Assembly: GCF_000024405.1 (NCBI RefSeq)
Contig: NC_013517.1
Coordinates: 3,937,989 to 4,001,988 of the forward strand
Source of the DNA: Sebaldella termitidis ATCC 33386
Lineage (GTDB): Bacteria; Fusobacteriota; Fusobacteriia; Fusobacteriales; Leptotrichiaceae
Direction of reading: 5' to 3'
Length of the DNA: 64,000 nt
In this document: positions 43,715 to 51,793 of the stretch, piece after piece
How the letters are laid out: each line of letters begins with the position of its first letter
Position numbering within the stretch: position 1 is the stretch's first letter
Notes under the pieces: model-generated
Told to the model about the DNA's origin: nothing
What the model saw: the letters and a program-made list of their open reading frames with translations, nothing else
Databases searched by the model: none
Translations under genes and position numbers: made by a program

Positions 43715-46174
43715 TTAATTCTCTACATATTCCCTGATTATATTTTCTGCTTTAGCTGCTATTTCTTCATATGTTCCTTCAGGAGAAAATTTTTCCAGCA
43801 CTTTAACTTCTATTTTTCTTGGCTTTGGAAATTTCATATATCTTGAATATGCTTCAAATGCACCTTTTATACCTATACATTGAACACTGATGTTTAATTC
43901 TTTAGCCAGAATAGCAAAAACTTTTTTGAACTGGCCTACTTTGCCGTCTTTTGTCCTTGCGCCTTCAGGAAAAATAAGAATATTTTTGCCCTGCTTTAAA
44001 GCATTTGTTATTTCTTCTATTGTATGCTTTATATTGTTATTTATATCTATAACTACTATATTTGCATTTTCAGCTATATATTTCATAAAACCTTTTTTGA
44101 AATAAAGATCAATTGCCAGAAAAGAGGTTTTTTTCAATATTCTTGCCGGAAATACCCCGGCCACTACAAGGGCATCTATAAAGCTTTGATGATTTGAAAC
44201 GAAAATCACCTGTTCGTCTGTAAGCTTTTTCTTGTCCGCTCTTTTTAGTCTGAAATATGCCTTTAATATAAGCAGAATGGGAAGCCTGAATACCTTTACT
44301 ATCCATCCGGATTTTGTTTTTCTTACAGGTACTTCTTCTATTATTTCACTCCAGTCCACTTCTTTTTCATAAAATTCCGTTGCACGTTCTTTTATGTATT
44401 CTGAAAGCTTTCTTAATGTAGAAATTTCAGAAAATTTTCCTTCGTCCAGCTTCAATCCGAAGCTATTCTCTATATATGCCAGTAATTCTACTTTATCTAG
44501 TGAATCAAGCCCTATCTCCAGTTCCAGATTATCATCCGGTCCCGGTTCAAAGCCTTTTATCTTTTTTACATAGTCCCTTAATACCCTGTACTCATTGGTA
44601 TCCGGTTCAGGAACCTTTTCTTTTTTTACTACCTTATCATCAAGAATATCCGGCAGCATAAATCTTTTCAGCTTTCCGATCCTTGTTTTAGGCAGCTCTT
44701 CCTCCACCAGCTTAAAGTGCAGAACTTTTCTGTAGCTTGCCGCCTCAAGGTTATAATCCTCTATGATTTCCTTTACATACTGCTGTATATTTGTTTTTCC
44801 CTGCTTTTTGAATTCCACAAGATCAGGCACTACTATTGCATTTAATTTTTCATTCTTTGGCACAATTCCCAGTTCTTTTATCAAATTTTTACTTATAGCC
44901 TGTATTTTAGTTTCTATTGCTTCCGGATCTATATTTTTTCCGTTTGATAATACTATCATACTTGATTTACGGCCTTTTACCGTCAGATAACCTTCACTGT
45001 CAAGATCTCCAAGGTCTCCTGTTTTCAGCCAGCCGTCTTCCGTTATGATTTCCTTTGTTTTGTCAGGCTTATTATAGTAGCCTTTCATTACCTGAGGCCC
45101 TTTTATCCAGATTTCGTCTTCCACTATTTTTACTTCTGTTCTCGGGAGAAGCTTTCCTACTGTACCCAGCTTTCTCTCAGTTATTGTAGCGACAGCAATA
45201 ATAGGCGACGTCTCTGTCAGCCCATATCCTTCTGTTACATAAAATCCCAGACGTTCAAATAATTCACCTACTTCCACATCCAGCTTTGCCCCTCCGGAAA
45301 TAAGCTGTTTAAGATTACTCCCCAGTTTTTTATGTACCTTTGCAAAAATAGTTTTTCTTAACTTCATTGATTTTAGGAATTTTGTTGATTTATATATCTG
45401 TCTTGGAAGAAAACTGCTGTCTATCTGTGCCTTTATTCCGTCAGCAAGAAGCTTATATACTCTGGGTACTCCTACCATTATCGTAACTCTGTTTTTTCCC
45501 AGAGCCTCAAGCATTTCTTTACTGGCTATTTTTGAAACAAAAACTATTGATGCTCCTGAATGCATTACTACTAAAGTAACCATTAAAGGAAGCACATGGT
45601 GAAACGGAAGCAGAGCCAGTGTCTGATCCCTATCTGTTATAATCTCTCTTGCTATTATTCCTTCCATATTTGACAGCAGATTTTCAAATGAAAGCATTAC
45701 ACCCTTTGGATTTCCTGTAGTTCCTGAGGTATAAAGCATGGCTGCCGTGTCATCTTTGCTCGGAACCCGGAAATCACCCGGTTTTTCCTTCAATTCTTCT
45801 GCTTTTATATTATCCACATTTATTATTTTTACACTATCCGGCAGAAAATCTATTTTTTCAAGAGCCTTTTCCATATTTCCCTTAGTTTCATCCGAACAAA
45901 ATATTATCTTCGGTACAGCATCACTTATCACATAAGCCATTTCATCAGGATTGCTGTTAGCGTCAATTGCTACTCCCACACCCTTGTTATTCCATATTGA
46001 AAAAAAGGCATACAGCCATTCCGGTCTGTTTTCCATCAATATCAGTATATTTTCTCCGTTAAGTTCATCATATATACTTGAAAATCTTTTTATATTCGAC
46101 ATTAATTCTGCATATGTATGCGGTTTATTGTCAAAATCCACAAATGCAAGATGGTTATCTTCTCTCATAAACAT
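43715..46174 (-). CDS. Acyl-activating enzyme / acyl carrier / 1-acylglycerophosphate acyltransferase fusion (Aas-like)
   Basis: Three domains are read in order. Residues 1-505 are an AMP-forming ligase (AAMLYTSGTTGNPKGVML, EGYGLTETSPI, WLKTGDLGDLDSEG and the catalytic Lys region KTRIGKLKR). Residues 525-595 are an acyl carrier domain with phosphopantetheine Ser558 in GLDSLDKVEL. Residues 640-819 are a PlsC acyltransferase (NHQSFID with His662 and Asp667, FPEGART near 735). The enzyme would activate free fatty acids, hold them on its own carrier and esterify lysophospholipid. E. coli Aas has the reverse domain order and no built-in carrier. Likely membrane-bound. Monocistronic. Confidence 0.93.
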   Translation of the reverse strand: MFMREDNHLAFVDFDNKPHTYAELMSNIKRFSSIYDELNGENILILMENRPEWLYAFFSIWNNKGVGVAIDANSNPDEMAYVISDAVPKIIFCSDETKGNMEKALEKIDFLPDSVKIINVDNIKAEELKEKPGDFRVPSKDDTAAMLYTSGTTGNPKGVMLSFENLLSNMEGIIAREIITDRDQTLALLPFHHVLPLMVTLVVMHSGASIVFVSKIASKEMLEALGKNRVTIMVGVPRVYKLLADGIKAQIDSSFLPRQIYKSTKFLKSMKLRKTIFAKVHKKLGSNLKQLISGGAKLDVEVGELFERLGFYVTEGYGLTETSPIIAVATITERKLGTVGKLLPRTEVKIVEDEIWIKGPQVMKGYYNKPDKTKEIITEDGWLKTGDLGDLDSEGYLTVKGRKSSMIVLSNGKNIDPEAIETKIQAISKNLIKELGIVPKNEKLNAIVVPDLVEFKKQGKTNIQQYVKEIIEDYNLEAASYRKVLHFKLVEEELPKTRIGKLKRFMLPDILDDKVVKKEKVPEPDTNEYRVLRDYVKKIKGFEPGPDDNLELEIGLDSLDKVELLAYIENSFGLKLDEGKFSEISTLRKLSEYIKERATEFYEKEVDWSEIIEEVPVRKTKSGWIVKVFRLPILLILKAYFRLKRADKKKLTDEQVIFVSNHQSFIDALVVAGVFPARILKKTSFLAIDLYFKKGFMKYIAENANIVVIDINNNIKHTIEEITNALKQGKNILIFPEGARTKDGKVGQFKKVFAILAKELNISVQCIGIKGAFEAYSRYMKFPKPRKIEVKVLEKFSPEGTYEEIAAKAENIIREYVEN

Positions 46175-46328
46175 ATATTATCAGCCTCTTAAATTTATTT
46201 TTTATTTATCATATCATAAATTATACTATAAAAAAATAATAATTTAAAATATTTAATATAATCCTGTTACTGCACTGCTTATTGATATCTATACTATCAT
46301 CTGTTTTTTCGAAATTTTACCTCTGACT

Positions 46329-46796
46329 TTAATATTTCTGTTTAATTAAATCCACTGAAATAACAATATCCTCCTTATCCAAAAATACTATCATATATTT
46401 CCGTCTTACTCCGCTCTCTCCATAAAACTGAAACCCTCTTTTTTCTGCCTCAATGACATACTGAAGACTGTTGGAATAACCATTTTTATTCTGATATCCG
46501 TCACCAATAATAAATTTTGGATTTCCCGGCCCCAGAACAGCACTCACCTCATTTTTTGTTAATCCGGACAGTTTTTTTGATTTTATAATCTTTTTTGCCA
46601 TTTTAGTACGTCTTCTTGATATTTTGAACATCTCGAATGATGATAATGCCTTACTTTCTTCAAATGATTCCGACATATCATAAACCATATAGAAATCATT
46701 GGTATTTTTCCAGTAATTCTCATCAAAATCAACCTTACCCGTACAGGAGCTGAAGATCAAAATCAATACCAGCATAAGCGGAATTCTTTTTTTCAT
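46329..46796 (-). CDS. Lipoprotein with a BamE/SmpA-like segment
   Basis: From ATG 46796 (GGAG seven bases upstream) the protein has 155 residues. It has a lipoprotein signal ending in FSSC. The segment LSGLTKNEVSAVLGPGNPKF resembles the conserved turn of SmpA/OmlA (BamE) domains (TKEEVxxxLGxP). That could place it at the outer membrane. The resemblance is limited to this stretch. It is a single gene upstream of the Aas-like gene, on the same strand but 155 bases away. Confidence 0.7.
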   Translation of the reverse strand: MKKRIPLMLVLILIFSSCTGKVDFDENYWKNTNDFYMVYDMSESFEESKALSSFEMFKISRRRTKMAKKIIKSKKLSGLTKNEVSAVLGPGNPKFIIGDGYQNKNGYSNSLQYVIEAEKRGFQFYGESGVRRKYMIVFLDKEDIVISVDLIKQKY

Positions 46797-46962
46797 TTTT
46801 TTCTCCATTTGAATATTTTTCTATTTACTCTATTATACCATAATTATGAAAACAATTTAAATAATCTTAAATATATGAATTTTCTTTTCTTTTTTATTCT
46901 GATTAAAAAAATAACCATATTTTCTGCTTGACTTTTTCTGATTAACTTATATAATTAAGAAA

Positions 46963-47053
46963 AAGACTGACTAAAAAACATTGTACTTTTTTATTAAACC
47001 TATGCTATCTGTCCAGGATTCTATAGATTTAATTTTCGTTTTTAGTCAGTCTT
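46963..47053 (-). terminator. Long-armed inverted repeat closing the sgc operon
   Basis: AAGACTGACTAAAAA (46963-46977) is perfectly repeated in inverted form at 47039-47053, beginning three bases after the sgcE stop, with a 61-base loop. It probably terminates the operon, though the loop is unusually long. Confidence 0.55.
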
Positions 47054-47056
47054 CTT

Positions 47057-47686
47057 TTATTTATAATTTATCCTTTTCAGAAAATCCTCGGGATTTTCTC
47101 TGTCAAATATCTCTCTGCCCATTACTGCATAATCTATCTGTTTTTTTTTCAAAAATTCCAGATGTTCCTCTTTTACTCCGCCGTCTACCCATAATTCCAG
47201 TCTTTTCTCACCCAGCGCTTCCTCTATATTTTCCAAAACTGCCGGATTAAATATCTGTCCTCTAAAATCCGGTTCCGATGTCATAAACATTACTGCATCT
47301 GTTATTCCGAATAGATATCTGTAATTTTTCAAATCAGAACATGGATTTAATGCTATCCCTGCTCTTATTCCCAGAGATTTTATTTTATTCAGCACCTCGC
47401 TTAAATATCTGCATGACTCTACATGTATAAAAATTATGCAGCAGCCCGTGTTTTTCAGTTCATTAATATAATTCTCAGGATTGCTTACCATAAGATGCAC
47501 TGAAAAAGGCAGCTTATAATTTTCTCTTATCTGTCTCACAGTTTTCAGCCCAAATGTAATATTTGGTATAAAATTACCGTCTTCTATGTCTATGTGCAAA
47601 TTCTCATAATATCTGCTTCCGATTCTGCCTAATTCTTTCTCAATATTATATTGACTGGCAGAAGCTATAGAAGGAAGAATTTTCAT
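47057..47686 (-). CDS. sgcE: Ribulose-phosphate 3-epimerase family protein, SgcE-type
   Basis: The 209-residue TIM barrel has RPE motifs: ILPSIASAS, LHIDIEDGNFIPNITFG, SVHLMVSNPENYI and WVDGGVKEEHLEFL. These supply the metal ligands and catalytic Asp residues. It should epimerise a ketopentose or ketohexose phosphate. It is last in an operon whose content matches E. coli sgcXBCQAE, so I use sgcE. The true substrate of that pathway is unknown. It starts four bases after the sgcQ stop. Confidence 0.88.
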   Translation of the reverse strand: MKILPSIASASQYNIEKELGRIGSRYYENLHIDIEDGNFIPNITFGLKTVRQIRENYKLPFSVHLMVSNPENYINELKNTGCCIIFIHVESCRYLSEVLNKIKSLGIRAGIALNPCSDLKNYRYLFGITDAVMFMTSEPDFRGQIFNPAVLENIEEALGEKRLELWVDGGVKEEHLEFLKKKQIDYAVMGREIFDRENPEDFLKRINYK

Positions 47687-47690
47687 ATTA

Positions 47691-48509
47691 TCACAAACCT
47701 TTTGAACTTCTGAATTTCTTTACCTTATCCATAAATTCTTTTACTCTTGCCTTATCTACATGATTTTCAAACTTTCCGTCATATTTAAACGTAGTTCCCA
47801 CTACTGCCCCGTCTGCAATAGACAGCTGTTCCTCCACATTATTCAGTCTTACCCCTGTATTGGCAAAAATTACTGTTTCTCCTGCCACATCCTTTACCTG
47901 CTTTAATACTGCAGAATCTGTCTCGCTTCCTGCTGTAAGTCCGGATACGCACAGTGCATCTGGTCTGTTATTAAATATAGTTGATCTTGCTACATCCTTT
48001 ATATCTCTGTCTGCCAGATATCTTGCTGCTTCCGGTACAATATTAAAGAGCAGCTTTACATTTTCCGCACCGATTCTTCTCTGATGTCTTATAGTTTCAC
48101 CTATATTAGTATTCCAGATACCAAAGTCACTGGCATAAACTCCTGTAAATATTTCTCTTACGAATTTTGCATCTGTTGCTGCTGCAAGATCGAGTGATTT
48201 TTTTGCATCCCATAACACATTTACCCCGTAAGGAATTTTTATTTCAGATTTTAATTCTCCTATTATTCTTGCCATAGCTGCTACAGTTTCAGTTTTTACT
48301 TCTGTAAGATAAGGAAGCGAAAATTCATTTGAAAACATAACCGCATCCACTCCGCCTTCCTGAAGTGCCAGAAAATCCTCTCTTGCTTTTTCCATCACAT
48401 AAGCCATACCTTTTTCCTTGTCATAATAAGGGTCTCCGGGCAACGGCAGCAAATGACACATTGCTATTATCGCCTTTTCTGTTCCAATCACATCTTTTAA
48501 CCAACTCAT
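47691..48509 (-). CDS. sgcQ: BtpA/SgcQ-family protein
   Basis: The 272-residue protein belongs to the BtpA TIM-barrel family: AIIAMCHLLPLPGDPYYD, GGVDAVMFSNEFSLPY, IPYGVNVLWDAKKSLDLAAA and VIFANTGVRLNNVEEQL. E. coli SgcQ is the match in a PTS operon. The reaction is not established; BtpA itself was linked to photosystem I assembly in cyanobacteria. It lies between sgcC and sgcE, so sugar-phosphate chemistry is likely. Confidence 0.88.
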   Translation of the reverse strand: MSWLKDVIGTEKAIIAMCHLLPLPGDPYYDKEKGMAYVMEKAREDFLALQEGGVDAVMFSNEFSLPYLTEVKTETVAAMARIIGELKSEIKIPYGVNVLWDAKKSLDLAAATDAKFVREIFTGVYASDFGIWNTNIGETIRHQRRIGAENVKLLFNIVPEAARYLADRDIKDVARSTIFNNRPDALCVSGLTAGSETDSAVLKQVKDVAGETVIFANTGVRLNNVEEQLSIADGAVVGTTFKYDGKFENHVDKARVKEFMDKVKKFRSSKGL

Positions 48510-48567
48510 TTTTATTCCTCCTATATATTGTTATTTGTACAAAACATTATTTATATCTCCATAGATA

Positions 48568-49890
48568 TCAATCTGCAAGTGCTTTTTTTCTGTTATAATA
48601 TACAGCACCCGCTGCCAATGCCAGAAGACACACTATTCCTATTATTCCGAATCTCATAAACTGTGTAATAACCCAGTCAAAAACATTTCCTACTGCCAGT
48701 GCCGATATCTTTGCATCTCCCTGTGTAAGCCCCAGCTGTCCGTCTACTGCCATCTGTGTAAAGTACGGTGCAAAATAGCTCGCTATCAGTAAAACTATTA
48801 CCATATTTATTACAGAGCTTATAAGTGTTCTAAGCATATCACCCTTATGTATTACAGTAGCCATACATATAAAGAACGGTTCAAACGGAAGATCAGCCAG
48901 CGGAAGCACTGTATTTCCGGGAAGTATAGCCGCTATCAGTATCATTATCGGTATTAATATTATTCCTACGGATATTGTGGTAGGATGTCCCAAGGTAACC
49001 GCCGAATCCATCCCGATATAGAATTCCTTTCCTTGAAAATGTTTATTAAAGAATTTTTTTGCTGCTTCTGAAATCGGCAAAAGTCCTTCAACAATAATTT
49101 TTATCATTCTCGGAAACAGTATCATAATTCCTACTACTGCTATTATCAGAGTTAATGCGTCTCTCAGTCCGTATCCCGCAAGCAGGCTGAATAAAATTCC
49201 CAAGGCTATTCCTATTATTACAGGATCTCCTATCATTCCGAATTTTTTTTGAATAAACTGTGAATCTATTTTTTTATTTTTCATAAAGGGTATTTTGTTA
49301 TAGAGACATTCAAGCAGATAGAACAGTGGTACTGTACTTGCCCCGTATCCCTGACATATGGATATTCCGTCTATCCCAATTATATTCTGTACCCTTTTGG
49401 CTGTAAAATCAGCTGATATGAGACAGAACGCCGCATGAAACATTGCTCCTGCTAAGCCGAATATAAGACTTCCTGTCATCAGATAAACTATTGATCCTGT
49501 AATCGAATAATGCCAGTAATTATAAATATCAATATTCATTGTCTTAGTTACTCTCAAAAAAAGCAAAACTATATTCAGAACAAATATTACCGGAATTACC
49601 AAGGCTCCCACCGCTGTGGCATATCCTACACCTGATGCAGTTCCCGAGCCTACATCAATCACATTCAGATTTAATCCGAATCTTTTTACCATAATATCTA
49701 CTGCCGGGTTCAGATACTGCACTACCACGCCGACCACAAGATTCATTCCCAGAAAACCTACTCCGGCTGTTACTCCGGCTTTTATTGATTTTAGAAAGCT
49801 CAGTCTGAAAAGAAGAGCCACCAAAATCAGTACAATCGGTACAAAAACCATACCTCCGAGACTCAAAATATAGTTAATAAATCCCTGCAT
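48568..49890 (-). CDS. sgcC: PTS EIIC permease, galactitol (GatC/SgcC) family
   Basis: The 440-residue membrane protein resembles the EIIC at 11516-12763 in layout and motifs: ILSLGGMVFVPIVLI, KTMNIDIYNYWHYS and EFYIGMDSAVTLGHPTTISV. It extends about 25 residues further, with an extra C-terminal helix and a basic tail. It transports the unknown substrate of the sgc pathway. It follows sgcB by 20 bases. Confidence 0.92.
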   Translation of the reverse strand: MQGFINYILSLGGMVFVPIVLILVALLFRLSFLKSIKAGVTAGVGFLGMNLVVGVVVQYLNPAVDIMVKRFGLNLNVIDVGSGTASGVGYATAVGALVIPVIFVLNIVLLFLRVTKTMNIDIYNYWHYSITGSIVYLMTGSLIFGLAGAMFHAAFCLISADFTAKRVQNIIGIDGISICQGYGASTVPLFYLLECLYNKIPFMKNKKIDSQFIQKKFGMIGDPVIIGIALGILFSLLAGYGLRDALTLIIAVVGIMILFPRMIKIIVEGLLPISEAAKKFFNKHFQGKEFYIGMDSAVTLGHPTTISVGIILIPIMILIAAILPGNTVLPLADLPFEPFFICMATVIHKGDMLRTLISSVINMVIVLLIASYFAPYFTQMAVDGQLGLTQGDAKISALAVGNVFDWVITQFMRFGIIGIVCLLALAAGAVYYNRKKALAD

Positions 49891-49910
49891 GTTATCCTCC
49901 TTCTATTTTA

Positions 49911-50186
49911 CTAAGATAAAATTTCCAATAATTTTTCAGTGGCTTCTTCTTCATTTATGCCTGTCAAAAAAGCCGTTCCAAGCAGTACAGGCGCATTATA
50001 TTCCTCATCCACCCTCATTGACGTAACTATCAAATCAACATTTGATGCATTAGATGCTATTTCTGACAAAATACACTGGTTTATTACACAGTCGATTCCC
50101 TTTTCTTCAAGAATTCCTTTTATTTTTTCAGAAATCATTGTAGAAGTCGCCATTCCTGTTCCGCAGGCTACAAGTATTTTTTTCAT
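49911..50186 (-). CDS. sgcB: PTS EIIB component, galactitol/SgcB type
   Basis: The 91-residue protein starts MKKILVACGTGMATSTMISE, with the phosphorylatable Cys8. The second half (DLIVTSMRVDEEYNAPVLLG) fits galactitol-type EIIB. It takes phosphate from the SgcA-type EIIA and passes it to sugar in sgcC. AAGGAGAGG precedes the ATG. Confidence 0.93.
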   Translation of the reverse strand: MKKILVACGTGMATSTMISEKIKGILEEKGIDCVINQCILSEIASNASNVDLIVTSMRVDEEYNAPVLLGTAFLTGINEEEATEKLLEILS

Positions 50187-50212
50187 GTTTTTTCCTCTCC
50201 TTTTATTTGATT

Positions 50213-51313
50213 TTATTTACATAACTGATCTTTGCCAAATTCCATTTCAGGACTGTAATTTTTCAAAAAAGTATAAAGAAATTTATACATATTTTCCAGA
50301 TCCTCCATACTTATTACTTCTACAGGGGCATGTGTATATCTTGTGGGAATAGAGATACTTCCCGTTACTGTTTTAGCATTCTCAAACAGTATGTAGGCTG
50401 TTTCGGTAAGCACTCCCAGAGCCACTTCCCTTTGAAACGGAATGTTATTTTCCCTGCATATTTTTTCAAGATATGCCGAAAATTTTCTGTTGGGAAGATA
50501 TCCTGCAAGCGTCCCTCTGCCGTGATGATTCATATAAGTAATGCCCGGTCCTTTTCCTATTACTACGTCTGAATATCCTGCAAGATCCGGTGTATCACAT
50601 GAAGGTGTCACATCTACACCTATTGCTATATCAGGGTTTATCTCTTTTACAGCCGGCATGATTCCTCTTATATTGAACTCCTCCTGAACGCTGAAAACTA
50701 TATAGAGTTCATAATCCAGCTTTTCTTTTTGTATTTCTTCCGCAAGACACAATAGTGCTGCCAGCGGTGCCCTGTCATCCATTGCCTTATTGCTTACAAG
50801 ATTATTTGCCAGCTCGTTAAAGTTACTTTTGACTGTTACCGGATTCCCGGGTTCTATTCCCAGCTTGTATACATTTTCTTTTGAAACAGCACCTATATCA
50901 ACATAAAGCTTCTCATAAGAACCTATAATTCCTTTTTCATCAGGCTTTAGATAATGATGTGATTTCACTCCCACCACACCGGTTACAGTTCCTTTGCTGC
51001 CTGCTATTTCTACCACTGAACCCGGAAGCGTGTTCAAATTTACCGAACCCAGTTTTTCTACTCTCAAAAACCCGCTGTTTTCTATCTTTCTGACTACAAG
51101 CCCTACTTCGTCCATATGTCCGAATAACATAACTTTTTTGCTGTTTTCCCGCGAAGAATCAAATTTCACCGTAAGGTTTCCTATAGAGTCCGCTTTTATA
51201 TGATCTGCCTTATTTTTCAGCTTTTCATACAGATACTTTATTACTTCATCTTCATATCCTGAATTTCCCTGTAATTCTGTAAGCTCTCTTACATATTTTT
51301 TCATTTTGTCCAT
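50213..51313 (-). CDS. sgcX: M42-family metallopeptidase-like protein, SgcX type
   Basis: The 366-residue protein has the M42 di-metal ligands: LFGHMDEVGLVV (His/Asp), NKAMDDRAPLAALL (bridging Asp), SVQEEFNIRG (catalytic and metal Glu), GVDVTPSCDTPD and YTHAPVEVISMED (His). The family contains aminopeptidases and proteins once called endoglucanases. In sgc operons SgcX may act as a peptidase or deacylase on a modified sugar. That role is unproved. GGAGG precedes the ATG. Confidence 0.9.
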   Translation of the reverse strand: MDKMKKYVRELTELQGNSGYEDEVIKYLYEKLKNKADHIKADSIGNLTVKFDSSRENSKKVMLFGHMDEVGLVVRKIENSGFLRVEKLGSVNLNTLPGSVVEIAGSKGTVTGVVGVKSHHYLKPDEKGIIGSYEKLYVDIGAVSKENVYKLGIEPGNPVTVKSNFNELANNLVSNKAMDDRAPLAALLCLAEEIQKEKLDYELYIVFSVQEEFNIRGIMPAVKEINPDIAIGVDVTPSCDTPDLAGYSDVVIGKGPGITYMNHHGRGTLAGYLPNRKFSAYLEKICRENNIPFQREVALGVLTETAYILFENAKTVTGSISIPTRYTHAPVEVISMEDLENMYKFLYTFLKNYSPEMEFGKDQLCK

Positions 51314-51331
51314 TGTTCCTCCTTTTTCACT

Positions 51332-51784
51332 TTATTTGAATGTTTCATCCAAGAGATCATAAATCTCATCTTTTGTTACGGATTTTTTTATTTTTTCAAG
51401 CTTTCCGGAATCCTGTATAAGATTCGAAAGTCTCATTAAATAATCAATATGCTTATCTCTGTTATGAAAAACCAGTCCAAAAACTATATTTACGCCGATC
51501 ATTCCTTTATCCTCGGCATTTTGAAATTCTACAGGCTTTTCCAGTGTAAGCACTACCAGCTTGTCTGCCCTGCTGTTCACAGGATCGGCATGCGGCATTG
51601 CTATATTTATATTTTTCAGCTGAAATCCCGTAGGAAACTTCTCTTCCCTTTTGTTAACAGCCTCTTCATATGTATCAGTCACATAATTTCTTTTTTTTAG
51701 TTCATCTGCAATAAATCCAAACAGTTCACTTTTATTTTCAAAATTCATATTTATAAAAATAAGGTCTTTGTCAATTTCTCTCAT
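51332..51784 (-). CDS. sgcA: PTS EIIA component, SgcA type
   Basis: The 150-residue protein has the EIIA phosphorylation motif NIAMPHADPVN (His65), preceded by KREEKFPTGFQL. It resembles the EIIA at 10025-10489. It begins ten bases after the regulator stop and 18 bases before sgcX, inside the operon. Confidence 0.92.
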   Translation of the reverse strand: MREIDKDLIFINMNFENKSELFGFIADELKKRNYVTDTYEEAVNKREEKFPTGFQLKNINIAMPHADPVNSRADKLVVLTLEKPVEFQNAEDKGMIGVNIVFGLVFHNRDKHIDYLMRLSNLIQDSGKLEKIKKSVTKDEIYDLLDETFK

Positions 51785-51793
51785 GTTTTCCTC

